A DNA stretch of 40,638 bases from CAZUGO01 sp964619935 (GCA_964619935.1 CAZUGO010000051.1:1-40638); one strand, 5' to 3'. Positions 31,219 to 40,217 are shown, counted from the first letter of the stretch. A program made the numbers and translations. Notes: generated from the sequence alone by a model not told the origin.

Positions 31219-32007
31219 ATGGCTGAGTTTGTTCGTCACCAGGTCGAGCACCAGGTCGCGACGGTTACCCTCGACCGGCCGGACCTGCACAATGCTTTTA
31301 ACGACCAGGTCATCACCGAGCTGACCGCGGCCTTTGAGGCGGTCGGCGAGTGTCAGGACGCCCGCCTGGCGGTGTTGCGCTCCACCGGCAAGTCGTTTTG
31401 CGCCGGCGCGGACATCCATTGGATGAAGCGGATGGTCGGCTATTCCTACGAGGAAAACATCGCCGATGCCGGCCGCCTGGCCCGCATGCTGCGGATCATC
31501 CGGGAGTGTCCCAAGCCGGTGATTGCCCGGGTCCACGGGGCAGCGATCGGCGGCGGCGTCGGTCTGGTGGCGGCCTGCGACATGGCGGTCGCCCTGCGGA
31601 CGGCGGTGTTTTCGCTGAGCGAGGTGCGGCTCGGCATTGTTCCGGCGGTGATCTCGCCGTATGTGCTGGAGAAGATCGGCAACGGCCACGCCCGGCGTTA
31701 TGGGTTGACCGCCGAACGGTTTGACGCCGACGAGGCCCTGAGGATCGGGCTGATCAGCGAGCGGGTCGAGGAGGTCGGACAGCTGGATGACTGGATCGCC
31801 GCGATCGCCCGCCAAGTCGAGCAGAACGGCCCCGAGGCCGTCGCGGCGTGCAAAGAGATTCTGCGGACGGTGCGCCACGCGGATTGGGGCTCGGCCGAGA
31901 TCATGACCACGCGCTGGATCGCCGCCCGGCGGGTCTCCGACGAAGGCCAGGACGGTCTGAATGCCTTCCTGGACAAACGAAAACCTTCCTGGCTGGACGG
32001 GCGCTGA
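31219..32007 (+). CDS. liuC: Methylglutaconyl-CoA hydratase (enoyl-CoA hydratase family)
   Basis: This 262-residue crotonase-fold enzyme would hydrate 3-methylglutaconyl-CoA to HMG-CoA. It shows KSFCAGADIHWMKRM and the oxyanion-hole region GAAIGGGVGLVAACDMAVA, then SEVRLGIVPAVISPYVL. The specific call rests mainly on its place between the two carboxylase genes and on the DIHWMKRM wording common in this group. AGGAG precedes ATG 31219, and the gene lies 50 bases after liuB and 6 before the biotin carboxylase gene. Confidence 0.88.
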   Translation: MAEFVRHQVEHQVATVTLDRPDLHNAFNDQVITELTAAFEAVGECQDARLAVLRSTGKSFCAGADIHWMKRMVGYSYEENIADAGRLARMLRIIRECPKPVIARVHGAAIGGGVGLVAACDMAVALRTAVFSLSEVRLGIVPAVISPYVLEKIGNGHARRYGLTAERFDADEALRIGLISERVEEVGQLDDWIAAIARQVEQNGPEAVAACKEILRTVRHADWGSAEIMTTRWIAARRVSDEGQDGLNAFLDKRKPSWLDGR

Positions 32008-32013
32008 CCTGGC

Positions 32014-33492
32014 ATGTTTCGCAAGATTCTGATTGCCAACCGCGGTGAGATTGCCGTGCGCATCGCCCAGACGGTGCAGCAACTGGACATCCGGGCGGTG
32101 GGGGTGTATTCCGACGCCGACCGTGGGGCCGTGCACGTGGGGTGCATGGATGAAGCCGGTCACCTGGACGGCGAGACCGCCGCCGAGACCTATCTCGACA
32201 TCAACAAGATCCTGCAGGTCGCCCGGGACCACCAGGTCGACGCCCTCCACCCGGGCTACGGTTTTCTGTCCGAGAATGCCCGCTTCGCCGAAGCCTGCGC
32301 CGCCGCAGGCCTGACCTTCATCGGCCCGTCGCCGGAGGTCATTCGGGCGATGGGCGACAAGCAGGTCGCCCGCCGGGCGGCCCAAGCCGCCGGTGTTGCG
32401 GTGCTGCCGGGCGGTGCCGGCGATCTGGCCGACCTGGGGCAGGCCAGCGCCGAAGCGGCGGCCATCGGCTACCCGGTGTTGGTCAAGGCGTCGGCCGGCG
32501 GCGGGGGCAAGGGCATGCGACTGGTGCAGGAGCCGGCCGAGTTGCAGGCCGCGGTCCAGGCGGCCCAGCGCGAATCCACCGCCGCGTTCGGTGACGGGCG
32601 GGTGTTCCTCGAGAAGTACCTCAGCCGGCCGCGGCACGTCGAGGTGCAGATCTTCGGAGCCGCCGACGGCCGCGCGGTCCACTTGTTCGAGCGGGAGTGT
32701 TCCATCCAGCGGCGGCATCAGAAGATCATCGAGGAATCACCGTCGGCGGCCGTCGATTCCGCCTTGCGGCAGCAGATGGGCGCGGCTGCGGTGCAACTGG
32801 CCGAGGCCATCGGGTACCGCGGTGCCGGGACGGTGGAATTTCTGTTGGACCCAACCGGCCGGTTCTACTTCCTGGAGGTCAACACCCGCTTGCAGGTCGA
32901 GCATCCGGTGACTGAGTTGGTGGTGGGGCTCGACCTGGTGGCGGCCCAGATCGCCGTCGCGGCCGGCGCGGCGCTGCCGTTTGATGTCGCGGAACTCGCC
33001 CAGCGCGGCCACGCCCTGGAGTGCCGCGTCTACGCCGAGGATCCACGGCGCGGATTCCTGCCGTCGACGGGGACGATTGTGCGGTACGTGCCGCCGGGCG
33101 GACCGCACATCCGGGTCGACAGCGGGGTTGCCCCCGGCAGTGTCATCGGGGTGCATTATGACCCGCTGCTCGCCAAGCTGATCGTGTGGGGCCGCGATCG
33201 TGCAGCGGCGCTCGCCCGCATGCGCTGGGCCCTGGCCCGTTTCGTGATCATGGGGGTCCGAACCAATCTGGAGTTTCTGCAGGCCGTCCTGGCCGATCCG
33301 CGGTTTGCCGCCGGGGCGCTGCATACCCACTTTCTGGACGAATTCGACGGTGCCGGGGTCGGCCCGCCGAGCGATGCCGCGCTGATCATTGCGGCATTGT
33401 CCGCCCGGCCGGCCGGACGCGGTGCGACCCGCGGCAGCAGCGGTTCTGCCGGCCCGTGGGCCCGCGGCGGTGGCTGGAGGTTGTGCTCATGA
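32014..33492 (+). CDS. liuD: Methylcrotonyl-CoA carboxylase, biotin carboxylase part only
   Basis: The 492-residue product carries the complete biotin carboxylase module: MFRKILIANRGEIAVRI, the ATP-grasp loop KASAGGGGKGMR, RHVEVQIFG, ECSIQRRHQKIIEE, FLEVNTRLQVEHPVTE and the C-terminal domain up to FVIMGVRTNLEFLQAVL. Methylcrotonyl-CoA carboxylase alpha chains are normally about 650-680 residues, with a binding domain and biotin carrier fused behind. Here the frame ends after the carboxylase domain, and the next gene, overlapping by four bases (ATGA), encodes the remainder. The overlap should couple translation and give equal amounts. It fixes bicarbonate on biotin using ATP. Confidence 0.93.
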   Translation: MFRKILIANRGEIAVRIAQTVQQLDIRAVGVYSDADRGAVHVGCMDEAGHLDGETAAETYLDINKILQVARDHQVDALHPGYGFLSENARFAEACAAAGLTFIGPSPEVIRAMGDKQVARRAAQAAGVAVLPGGAGDLADLGQASAEAAAIGYPVLVKASAGGGGKGMRLVQEPAELQAAVQAAQRESTAAFGDGRVFLEKYLSRPRHVEVQIFGAADGRAVHLFERECSIQRRHQKIIEESPSAAVDSALRQQMGAAAVQLAEAIGYRGAGTVEFLLDPTGRFYFLEVNTRLQVEHPVTELVVGLDLVAAQIAVAAGAALPFDVAELAQRGHALECRVYAEDPRRGFLPSTGTIVRYVPPGGPHIRVDSGVAPGSVIGVHYDPLLAKLIVWGRDRAAALARMRWALARFVIMGVRTNLEFLQAVLADPRFAAGALHTHFLDEFDGAGVGPPSDAALIIAALSARPAGRGATRGSSGSAGPWARGGGWRLCS

Positions 33493-34004
33493 GCATCGTG
33501 ACCCTGAAGGACCCCGACTCGGCCGAAGCGCTGGAGATCCGCTGCGAACGGATGGGTGACCGCGGCCACGTCGTGCACTGGGCCGATTGCCGGGTCGAGG
33601 TCGATTGTGAATTCACGGCCGATGGCAGCGGGCAGTTGTACCTGGCGGGAGCGGTCCTGCCGTTTCATGTGGTGCAGCACGACGCCGTCATCGAGGTGTG
33701 GTTATGTGGGCGGGTCCATACGTACAGCCGGGTGGACCGCAGTGCCAGGCGGGCTGCCGCCCATCGGCAGGAGGGCGTGACCGAACACCTGACGGCGCCG
33801 ATGCCGGGCACGATTCTGCAGATCCAGGTGGTCGCCGGCGATCGCTTCGCAGCCCACCAGCCGCTGATCACCATGGAGTCCATGAAAATGGAAATGACCT
33901 TGTCGGCTCCTCACGCCGGGCAGGTCGAGGCCGTGCATTGCCGGGAAGGTCAATTGGTGGAATTGGGCGCCCTGTTAGCCACGTTGCAACCGGAAGAGGT
34001 CTGA
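33489..34004 (+). CDS. Biotin carrier / BT domain protein of methylcrotonyl-CoA carboxylase
   Basis: The 171-residue product has a beta-rich N-terminal region (VTLKDPDSAEALEIRCERMG, GQLYLAGAVLPFHVVQHDAV) that resembles the BT domain linking carboxylase and carrier in the one-chain enzymes. The C-terminal 75 residues are a biotinyl domain with APMPGTILQIQVVAGD and the biotinylation site MESMKMEM. It is the separated second half of the alpha chain. It overlaps the biotin carboxylase gene by four bases and the lyase gene by one (TGATG). It must be biotinylated by a ligase encoded elsewhere. Confidence 0.9.
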   Translation: MSIVTLKDPDSAEALEIRCERMGDRGHVVHWADCRVEVDCEFTADGSGQLYLAGAVLPFHVVQHDAVIEVWLCGRVHTYSRVDRSARRAAAHRQEGVTEHLTAPMPGTILQIQVVAGDRFAAHQPLITMESMKMEMTLSAPHAGQVEAVHCREGQLVELGALLATLQPEEV

Positions 34005-34900
34005 TGCCACTGCCCCAGGCGGTCACCATCGTCGAGGTCGGTCCGCGCGACGGCCTGCAGAACGAGCCGGAGATGATCGCCACGGCCGACAAGCTGGCGT
34101 TCATCAAGCGGCTGGTGGCTGCTGGGCTGCGGGACATCGAGGTCGGTTCCTTCGTGCATCCACGGGTTGTGCCGCAGTTGGCCGATGCCGCTGAGTTGAT
34201 CGCCCAGTTGCCGCAGGCCCCCGGCGTCACCTTCTCCGCCCTGGTTCCGAACCTGACCGGCTTGCTGCGGGCGATCGACAGCGGCATTCGCCGCATCGCG
34301 GTGTTCACCGCGGCGTCCCAAACCTTCGCCCGCAAGAACATCAACATGACCATCGAGAAGTCGTTGAGCACCTTTGCCACGCTGGTCGACGCCGCTTCGA
34401 GCCATGGTATGACGGTGCGTGGATACGTCTCGACCTGCTTTGTCTGCCCCTACGAAGGGCCCGTCGACGCCAGCCGGGTGCTGGAAGTGACCCGCGAGCT
34501 GCTGGCCATGGGCATTGACCAGGTGGCCATCAGCGACACCGTGGGGGCGGCCGTCCCGACCGACGTCAACGCCACGGTCGGCCGGGTGCTCGAAGCGGTT
34601 GACGCGGACCGGCTGGCCCTGCACTTTCATGACACGTGCGGGACCGCCCTGGCCAATGTTTATGCCGGCCTGCTGCTGGGGATCCGAACGTTCGATGCCG
34701 CGGCCGGCGGGGTCGGCGGTTGTCCGTTCGCGCCCGGAGCGGCCGGCAACCTGGCGACCGAAGATCTGGTGTACCTGTTGCAACAAATGGGCATTCGCAC
34801 CGGGGTGCAGCTCGATGGCCTGGTCCGGGCCGCACAGGGGCTGTCCGCTGTGCTGCGGCGGCCGCTACACTCCCGCCAACTGGGCCGCCGACGGCCCTGA
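34004..34900 (+). CDS. mvaB: Hydroxymethylglutaryl-CoA lyase
   Basis: This 298-residue TIM-barrel enzyme splits HMG-CoA to acetyl-CoA and acetoacetate, the last step of leucine breakdown (also called liuE). It shows TIVEVGPRDGLQNEP, EVGSFVHPRVVPQLADA, the metal site in LHFHDTCGTALAN, and the signature GGVGGCPFAPGAAGNLATED with the catalytic loop cysteine. The start ATG overlaps the preceding stop (TGATG). It is the last gene of the operon and is followed by a small hairpin shared with the convergent tadA gene. Confidence 0.94.
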   Translation: MPLPQAVTIVEVGPRDGLQNEPEMIATADKLAFIKRLVAAGLRDIEVGSFVHPRVVPQLADAAELIAQLPQAPGVTFSALVPNLTGLLRAIDSGIRRIAVFTAASQTFARKNINMTIEKSLSTFATLVDAASSHGMTVRGYVSTCFVCPYEGPVDASRVLEVTRELLAMGIDQVAISDTVGAAVPTDVNATVGRVLEAVDADRLALHFHDTCGTALANVYAGLLLGIRTFDAAAGGVGGCPFAPGAAGNLATEDLVYLLQQMGIRTGVQLDGLVRAAQGLSAVLRRPLHSRQLGRRRP

Positions 34901-34908
34901 GCCCGCCG

Positions 34909-34927
34909 GCGCTGGAAGGGCCAGCGC
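34909..34927. terminator. Hairpin between convergent genes
   Basis: GCGCTGG-AAGGG-CCAGCGC is a perfect 7-bp stem in the 55-base gap between mvaB and tadA. It has no T-tract on either side, so it is at best a weak bidirectional terminator. Confidence 0.35.
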
Positions 34928-34955
34928 AGCCACCGCTGCCGGGTCGGTGTGGTCG

Positions 34956-35432
34956 CTATCTGCGGTCCTTGAAGAACAATTGCAGCAGGTCGCGGGCCGG
35001 GTCCGCCAGCACCCCGGCCGTGGTGGGGATGCGATGATTCAGGCGGGCGTCGTCATGGAGGCGGTACAGCGTGCCGCAGGCGCCGGCCTTGGGGTCTGCC
35101 GCTGCATACACCAGCCGCGAGATCCTGGACAGCACCGCGGCGCCGGCACACATCGGGCAGGGTTCCAGGGTGACGTACAGCGTGCAATCGATCAGCCGCC
35201 AACTGCGCTGCTCGGCGGCGGCGGTCAGGGCGATCATTTCGGCGTGGGCCGTGGGATCCTGGAGCATTTCTCGTTGGTTGTGACCGCGACCGATGATCCG
35301 ACCGTCGTGGACCACGACGGCACCGACCGGCACTTCATCCTGCTCCAGGGCCCGGGCGGCCTCCATGAGCGCCGCCTTCATCCAGCGCTGATCTTCTGCC
35401 GGATCGATGATCACGGTGGGGCCCTCGGTCAT
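34956..35432 (-). CDS. tadA: tRNA(adenine34) deaminase TadA
   Basis: This 158-residue enzyme deaminates the wobble adenosine of tRNA-Arg to inosine. It shows VPVGAVVVHDGRIIGRGHN, the zinc and catalytic motif TAHAEMIAL, TLEPCPMCAGA with the two other zinc ligands, and AAADPKAGACGTL. ATG 35432 is preceded by GGAGG and gives a standard N-terminus (DQRWMKAALMEA). The start overlaps the stop of the phosphoesterase gene by four bases. Confidence 0.94.
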   Translation of the reverse strand: MTEGPTVIIDPAEDQRWMKAALMEAARALEQDEVPVGAVVVHDGRIIGRGHNQREMLQDPTAHAEMIALTAAAEQRSWRLIDCTLYVTLEPCPMCAGAAVLSRISRLVYAAADPKAGACGTLYRLHDDARLNHRIPTTAGVLADPARDLLQLFFKDRR

Positions 35433-36925
35433 GGGTGCTGCCTCCGCGTGACGGCAAACTCGCCACGGCGATCCGAGCGGTCGCCATGCATCCAGCGGCG
35501 GCGCTCGATGGCCGAGGCCGCCCGCTCGGCGAGTGCTGCGGTGAGCTGCGAATGGACGGCATCGCTGGCCAGGCCGGCATCCTCGACGGCCCCATCGAAG
35601 GCGGCCACCCGCAGCCAGTACAGCGGGTCGGTCGGCTCGGTGGCATCCAGGTGCGACAACATCCGATAGCGCAGGGTGACGCGGTCGGGGCCGGTGTTCC
35701 AAATCTCAATGATGCGGGCCTCCTGCGGGTAATCCAGAATCGACCCGGTTTCGATTTCCAGGTACCCGCCGCGATCGATGACCCGATGGCGATGAAAATG
35801 ACCGGCGAGGTGGGCAAGCACGCGATCGTGGCGGCGCAGCAGGTCGCGGAATTCATCCGGCGCGGTGGGGGATCCCAGCAGTACCAGATCCTGGCTGGGA
35901 TGGTGGGTCGCGACGATGACCCACTCGTCGTGCTGCTCGGCGAGGTCCAGGGCTTCGGCAAGAAACTGCATCTGCGCGGTGCTCAAGGTACCGGCGACAT
36001 GCGGCAGTGACGGGACCGGGACGTCGGGCAGAGCGGTATCCAATGCGATCAGCCGCAGTCCGGGGCGCGGCGCGACGCTGTACCAACTGGGGCCGCCCGC
36101 TGCAAACCCATGACCCGGCGGCGTGCTGCGGGTTCTGAAATGGGTGCCGATGGCTTCGGCGGTCGTCAGAAAACGGCGCTCAGGGTTTTCCGGAATCCAG
36201 GTGGCCACGTTCAGCGGGGTGGGCGGCCCGGGGTGGGCCGGTGTGATCGGGCCGAATGCCAGCCGGGTGGTGGGCAGCAGCAGCGCGGGGAACAACAGGC
36301 TCACCGGATACACAAAGGGCAGCGGAGCCAGCCGCAGCTCGCCGACGTCGATGATCGGAAAGGCGCCCACGGCGAAGCGGTCGTGGTTGCCGACCACCCC
36401 ATACCACGGGATGTCCGGAAGGGGGCCATGGAGGCCTTGGCGGTACAGGCCTTCGGCCACAAACGGTGCATGAGGATCCAGATGCGGGGGTGGCCGGTCG
36501 ATGGCAGGGCGGTCGTCCACCCCGGAGAGTGGATTCAGCGCTCCGCCATCCATGACCTCCAGAAACCAGCGCCATTCATTGGCTTGGCTGTTGTCGGTGG
36601 CATCCCCGGTCATCACCGCGAAGTCGACCGCCTGCCCAGAGCGATGCAGATTGTTGATCGCCCGGATGGTGCCGTCCAGCAGTTGCGTGGTGTAGGCTTC
36701 CTGCGGTCGCCACGCGGGCGGGACCAGCAGCTCCGCACCCACGATCCGGGCCGGTGACTCTTCGTCCAGGATCTGCGGGTCCGACAAGTGCACCAGGCGG
36801 ACCCACAGCGTGCCCTCCGGCGGGGGCTCGGTTTCGCCCGGCAGCACGGTTCCCCGGTCATCCAAACAGGCGGACAGGGCCCCCAGGGCCAGCAGCACTG
36901 CCAGGATGACGCGACGGGTGTCCAT
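35429..36925 (-). CDS. Lipoprotein metallophosphoesterase (calcineurin-like)
   Basis: The 498-residue product has a lipoprotein signal peptide with lipobox LSAC (Cys20). The calcineurin-like metal motifs are all present: VHLSDPQ, VMTGDATDN, VVGNHDR, VATHHPSQD and LAGHFHRHR. It should be an active, membrane-anchored dinuclear metal enzyme outside the cytoplasm. The substrate is not evident; such proteins act on nucleotides, phospholipids or wall components. Co-transcription with tadA through a four-base overlap is probably only an organisational link. Confidence 0.88.
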   Translation of the reverse strand: MDTRRVILAVLLALGALSACLDDRGTVLPGETEPPPEGTLWVRLVHLSDPQILDEESPARIVGAELLVPPAWRPQEAYTTQLLDGTIRAINNLHRSGQAVDFAVMTGDATDNSQANEWRWFLEVMDGGALNPLSGVDDRPAIDRPPPHLDPHAPFVAEGLYRQGLHGPLPDIPWYGVVGNHDRFAVGAFPIIDVGELRLAPLPFVYPVSLLFPALLLPTTRLAFGPITPAHPGPPTPLNVATWIPENPERRFLTTAEAIGTHFRTRSTPPGHGFAAGGPSWYSVAPRPGLRLIALDTALPDVPVPSLPHVAGTLSTAQMQFLAEALDLAEQHDEWVIVATHHPSQDLVLLGSPTAPDEFRDLLRRHDRVLAHLAGHFHRHRVIDRGGYLEIETGSILDYPQEARIIEIWNTGPDRVTLRYRMLSHLDATEPTDPLYWLRVAAFDGAVEDAGLASDAVHSQLTAALAERAASAIERRRWMHGDRSDRRGEFAVTRRQHP

Positions 36926-37159
36926 GGCCGGATAGCGTGACCGCCGAACACGCCGCGGTCAAGCCCGATAACGGGCGGCGCCGCCACAGGTCCGGAGGCG
37001 CCGGTCGGGACGCGATGCCTCAGAACCGCAGGCCCGGGTGATGGCCTGGTTTTTGCCGCGGTTCATTCGTATGTTTGTTGAGGTACCCCGCTGGGACATC
37101 CCGTTCGTGATCCGGCGCTCTGTCTCTTTCGGTGACGAGAGGATTCAACCGAGGCGGCC

Positions 37160-38233
37160 ATGCACAATCTGCACAAGACTCCCGAGATCATTGCGCTGGA
37201 AGCGCAGTGGCGAAAACAGGCCGAGCGCGACCATCGCGGCCGGGTCGTGCCCGCCGCGGGATCACCGGCTGCGGCGGCGGCCGATCCGCCGGCCGCGGTC
37301 CAGCTCCGCGACTATGCCGACTTGAAGATTCCCTGCCTGCCGGCCGCCACCGTGCTGCTCATCGAAATGTGCCAGGACCCCAACGCCTGCTTCCAGAAGC
37401 TCTCCGAGATCATCCAGTCCGACGGCGGGCTGTCGGCCAAGCTGCTGCGGCTGGCCAACTCGGCCTACTATGCCCAAACCAAGAAGGTCTCGACCATCAT
37501 GCGGGCCCTGACCGTGCTGGGCATGAAGGAAGTCCGGACCATCGGCCTGAGCTACCAGTTGATGAACGTGGTTCGGGACTACGCCCGCTCGACGTTCGAC
37601 TATCAAACCCATTGGGAGAAGTCGCTGCTGCTGGGCGTGGTGGCCAAGGAGGTGGCCCGCGGGCTGCCGTCACGGTGTGTTGATGAGGCCTTCCTCGCAG
37701 GGTTGCTCCAGGACATCGGCGTGGTCATTCTGCAATACAACAAGGAACCGGAATACGCCAGGGTGCTGGCGGCCACCACGGCGGATGCCAAGATCGGCTT
37801 GATGCAGGCCGAGCAGCAGTACCTGGGCACCAACCACGCCCGCGTCGGATCAGAAGTGTGCGCCAACTGGAAGTTTCCCGAATCGTTAAGCCAGGCCATC
37901 CGCTACCATCACATGCCTCGCGGGTCGGTCAGCGCCGGCGATCCGCCCAGCGAGATTCAAGGGGCCGCGTATGCCGCGTCGTTGATGCCCAATTTCATCC
38001 TGGGCAATCAGCCGCTGCAGATTCTGCAGGACTTGGAGTCCCGCGGCATCGTGCAACCCGGCAGCCTGGGAGAAGTGCTCACCCGGGCCCACAATTCCTT
38101 CCAAGCCCTCCGCAACCTGTTCGAGAACCACAACAGCGGCGATGTTCAGATCGCCCAGATGATGCTCGAGGCCGCCCAGGGTCTGCGCAACCTGACCTCC
38201 GCGCAGGACGCCGTACTGCAACCGCCCGAGTAG
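37160..38233 (+). CDS. HDOD domain protein
   Basis: The 357-residue product has an N-terminal helix, an alanine/proline linker (residues about 30-50) and an HDOD domain over most of the remainder: LPAATVLLIEMCQDP, IIQSDGGLSAKLLRLANSAYY, ALTVLGMKEVRTIGLSYQLM and FLAGLLQDIGVVIL. The last motif has glutamine where HD-type hydrolases have histidine, as is common in HDOD proteins, which act as signalling adaptors rather than enzymes. No GGDEF, EAL or receiver domain is attached. It is a single gene, divergent from the phosphoesterase; the 234-base spacer shows no clear promoter. Confidence 0.88.
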   Translation: MHNLHKTPEIIALEAQWRKQAERDHRGRVVPAAGSPAAAAADPPAAVQLRDYADLKIPCLPAATVLLIEMCQDPNACFQKLSEIIQSDGGLSAKLLRLANSAYYAQTKKVSTIMRALTVLGMKEVRTIGLSYQLMNVVRDYARSTFDYQTHWEKSLLLGVVAKEVARGLPSRCVDEAFLAGLLQDIGVVILQYNKEPEYARVLAATTADAKIGLMQAEQQYLGTNHARVGSEVCANWKFPESLSQAIRYHHMPRGSVSAGDPPSEIQGAAYAASLMPNFILGNQPLQILQDLESRGIVQPGSLGEVLTRAHNSFQALRNLFENHNSGDVQIAQMMLEAAQGLRNLTSAQDAVLQPPE

Positions 38234-38261
38234 CCATGGTCGAGCCCCGCCGCGGCGGTCG

Positions 38262-38912
38262 CTACTGCTTGAGTGCGAACCAGCAGCCGTCGCCCAGAGG
38301 GACGATGACCGCGTCGAGCTGCGGGTGTTCCGCCATCTGGTCATTGAAGCGGCGCAAGGCCTCGACCTCCGGGTCGTCGGTCGCAGACGACAGCAGCCGG
38401 CCGAAGGCGAAGGCATTGTCGGCCATGATCACGCCGCCGCGGCGGACGATGCGGAGACACTCCTGCAGGTAGGCCGGGTAGTTGAGTTTGTCGGCATCGA
38501 TCAAGGCGGCGTCTGCCGAATTGTCGGCGAACGCCGGCAAAATCTCCCGGGCCTGGCCGCGGTGCACCGTGACGCGCTCGGCGACATCGGACCGGCCGAT
38601 CCAGTGTTCTGCAAAATCGGCGTGGCGGTCACACACCTCGATGGTGTGGACCCTGCCGCCCGGCGGCAGCGCCCGGGCCATACTGATCGCCGAATAGCCG
38701 GCCAGGGTGCCGATGTCGATCACCGATCGGGCGGCACAGGCCCGCAGCCAGATCCGCGTGAAGCAGGCCTGCTCGGGGGCGATCCAGATCTCGGGCAGCC
38801 CGGCCGCCGCCGCGGCCTGCTTGAGCGAATGCAAGAAAGCGTCGTCGCCGCGGCTGTGCGCTGCAATATATTGAAAGTGCTCCGCAGTGACCGCGGTGGC
38901 TTCTGACGACAT
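38262..38912 (-). CDS. SAM-dependent O-methyltransferase
   Basis: This 216-residue enzyme is of the catechol/caffeoyl-CoA O-methyltransferase type. It shows the SAM loop VIDIGTLAGYSAISMA, the acidic residue after the second strand (VHTIEVCDRHADFAE), the metal-site region ALIDADKLNYPAYLQECL and GGVIMADNAFAFG. ATG 38912 is preceded by CCGGAGG; it would divide from an alternative ATG 38933 without ribosome binding site. The acceptor is unknown; no pathway genes are adjacent. Confidence 0.9.
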   Translation of the reverse strand: MSSEATAVTAEHFQYIAAHSRGDDAFLHSLKQAAAAAGLPEIWIAPEQACFTRIWLRACAARSVIDIGTLAGYSAISMARALPPGGRVHTIEVCDRHADFAEHWIGRSDVAERVTVHRGQAREILPAFADNSADAALIDADKLNYPAYLQECLRIVRRGGVIMADNAFAFGRLLSSATDDPEVEALRRFNDQMAEHPQLDAVIVPLGDGCWFALKQ

Positions 38913-38996
38913 GGGTCCTCCGGATGTCTGCAACCGCAGGGTAACGGATGAACTCAGCGGATTCCAGGAGGCCGGCGGCGGCTTCTGCGGCCCGGA

Positions 38997-39488
38997 TCAA
39001 AACAGATCGTTGGCATCGGCGTCCATGCCCGCCCGTGGCGGGGCGGGGTCCATCTGCGGTTCGGGCGTCCAGCGCCTCAGGATTTCGCCGGCAATCGGGA
39101 ACGGGTGCCGCTCGGGGTGGCTCACCCAATCCGGCAGGGTGGCTTCGGGCAACGGGTGGTCGGCCAGGCGCTGGCTCATGGTCTGGTTCTGTCGCCGACC
39201 GAGCCGCGAGCGCCGCGACCAGCGCTGCAGCAGGAAGTTGTTGACGTCGGCGGTCAACCGGCTGACATCGGCGGCCCGGCAGCATTCCTGGTAGCGGCGG
39301 CGGTGGCCCCGCGGACAGGGATCATCCGGGGCGGCAGTACCGAGGCGCTGGTAGTGCCCTGTCAGTCGAGTGCTGCCGGACTGCGGCCGGCCGCGGAACA
39401 GCAGCCAGCCGACCATGATCATGGCCCCCAGCATCCCGACCGCCAGGACCAGCAGCACCACCGGGTTGATCGTTTGGCCCGGATTCAT
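38997..39488 (-). CDS. Membrane-anchored SEC-C-like zinc motif protein
   Basis: The 163-residue product begins with a single span (PVVLLVLAVGMLGAMIMVGW). Then comes DDPCPRGHRRRYQECC, which follows the SEC-C zinc motif (CPCGSGKKYKKCC) with arginine and histidine in place of the second cysteine and the serine. The remainder is rich in charged and proline residues and has no known domain. SEC-C tails bind zinc and contact ribosomes or SecB in other proteins. Its role at the membrane is unknown. It is divergent from the small membrane protein that follows. Confidence 0.6.
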   Translation of the reverse strand: MNPGQTINPVVLLVLAVGMLGAMIMVGWLLFRGRPQSGSTRLTGHYQRLGTAAPDDPCPRGHRRRYQECCRAADVSRLTADVNNFLLQRWSRRSRLGRRQNQTMSQRLADHPLPEATLPDWVSHPERHPFPIAGEILRRWTPEPQMDPAPPRAGMDADANDLF

Positions 39489-39647
39489 CGGCGGTCGGAC
39501 CTTGGCGAAGGGCTGTTATTGACGGGTCGCCGGAACCCTGGCACCATATCGGCGGTCCGCATTTCCAATGCAGCCGGGTGGTCGGCCATCGGGTCCCAGC
39601 GCCCAGCCGGCGGAGGGCTGCACGGTTCATTTGAGAAGGCGAGGTGC

Positions 39648-40217
39648 ATGATGGTTTCTGTGACTGCGTTGTGGCTGCCAATTGTGCTGTCTGCGGTGGG
39701 CGTGTTCATCGTCAGTTCGATTATACATATGGTCCTGCCGATCCACAAAAGCGACTGCCGCAAGCTGCCGCAGGAAGACACCCTGCTGGAGCACCTGCGC
39801 GCCGCCGCCGTGCCACCCGGTTCCTACGCGTTTCCGTCCGCCGGATCGATGAAGGACATGGGTTCGCCCGAGATGATCGAAAAGTATAAACGCGGTCCGG
39901 TCGGGTGCATGACCGTGATGCCCAACGGACCGCCGGCGATCGGCACCAGTCTGGTGCAATGGTTCTTGTTCTCGCTGTTGATCGGCGTGTTTGTCGCCTA
40001 CGTTGCTGGGTTGCTGCTGGATCGGGGAGCGGCCTACATGGCCGTCTTCCGGGTGAGCGCCACGGTGGCGATTCTGGGCTACGCCACCAGCAGCATTCCG
40101 GAGTCCATCTGGAAAGGGCAGAGTTGGGCGACCACCTTCAAGTTCGTGTTCGATGGCATCGTCTACGGGCTGGTCACCGGCGGGTTCTTCGGATGGTTGT
40201 GGCCTGATGCGGGCTAG
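39648..40217 (+). CDS. Small polytopic membrane protein
   Basis: The 189-residue product has a first span (LWLPIVLSAVGVFIVSSII), a polar segment with KSDCRKLPQEDTLLEHLRAA and GSYAFPSAGSMKDMGSPEMI, then two or three spans (WFLFSLLIGVFVAYVAGLLL, VSATVAILGYAT, IVYGLVTGGFFGWLWP). The wording recalls a conserved hypothetical family in Planctomycetota and other bacteria, but I cannot name a function. ATG 39648 follows AAGGCGAGG; ATG 39651 is equally possible. Confidence 0.75.
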   Translation: MMVSVTALWLPIVLSAVGVFIVSSIIHMVLPIHKSDCRKLPQEDTLLEHLRAAAVPPGSYAFPSAGSMKDMGSPEMIEKYKRGPVGCMTVMPNGPPAIGTSLVQWFLFSLLIGVFVAYVAGLLLDRGAAYMAVFRVSATVAILGYATSSIPESIWKGQSWATTFKFVFDGIVYGLVTGGFFGWLWPDAG

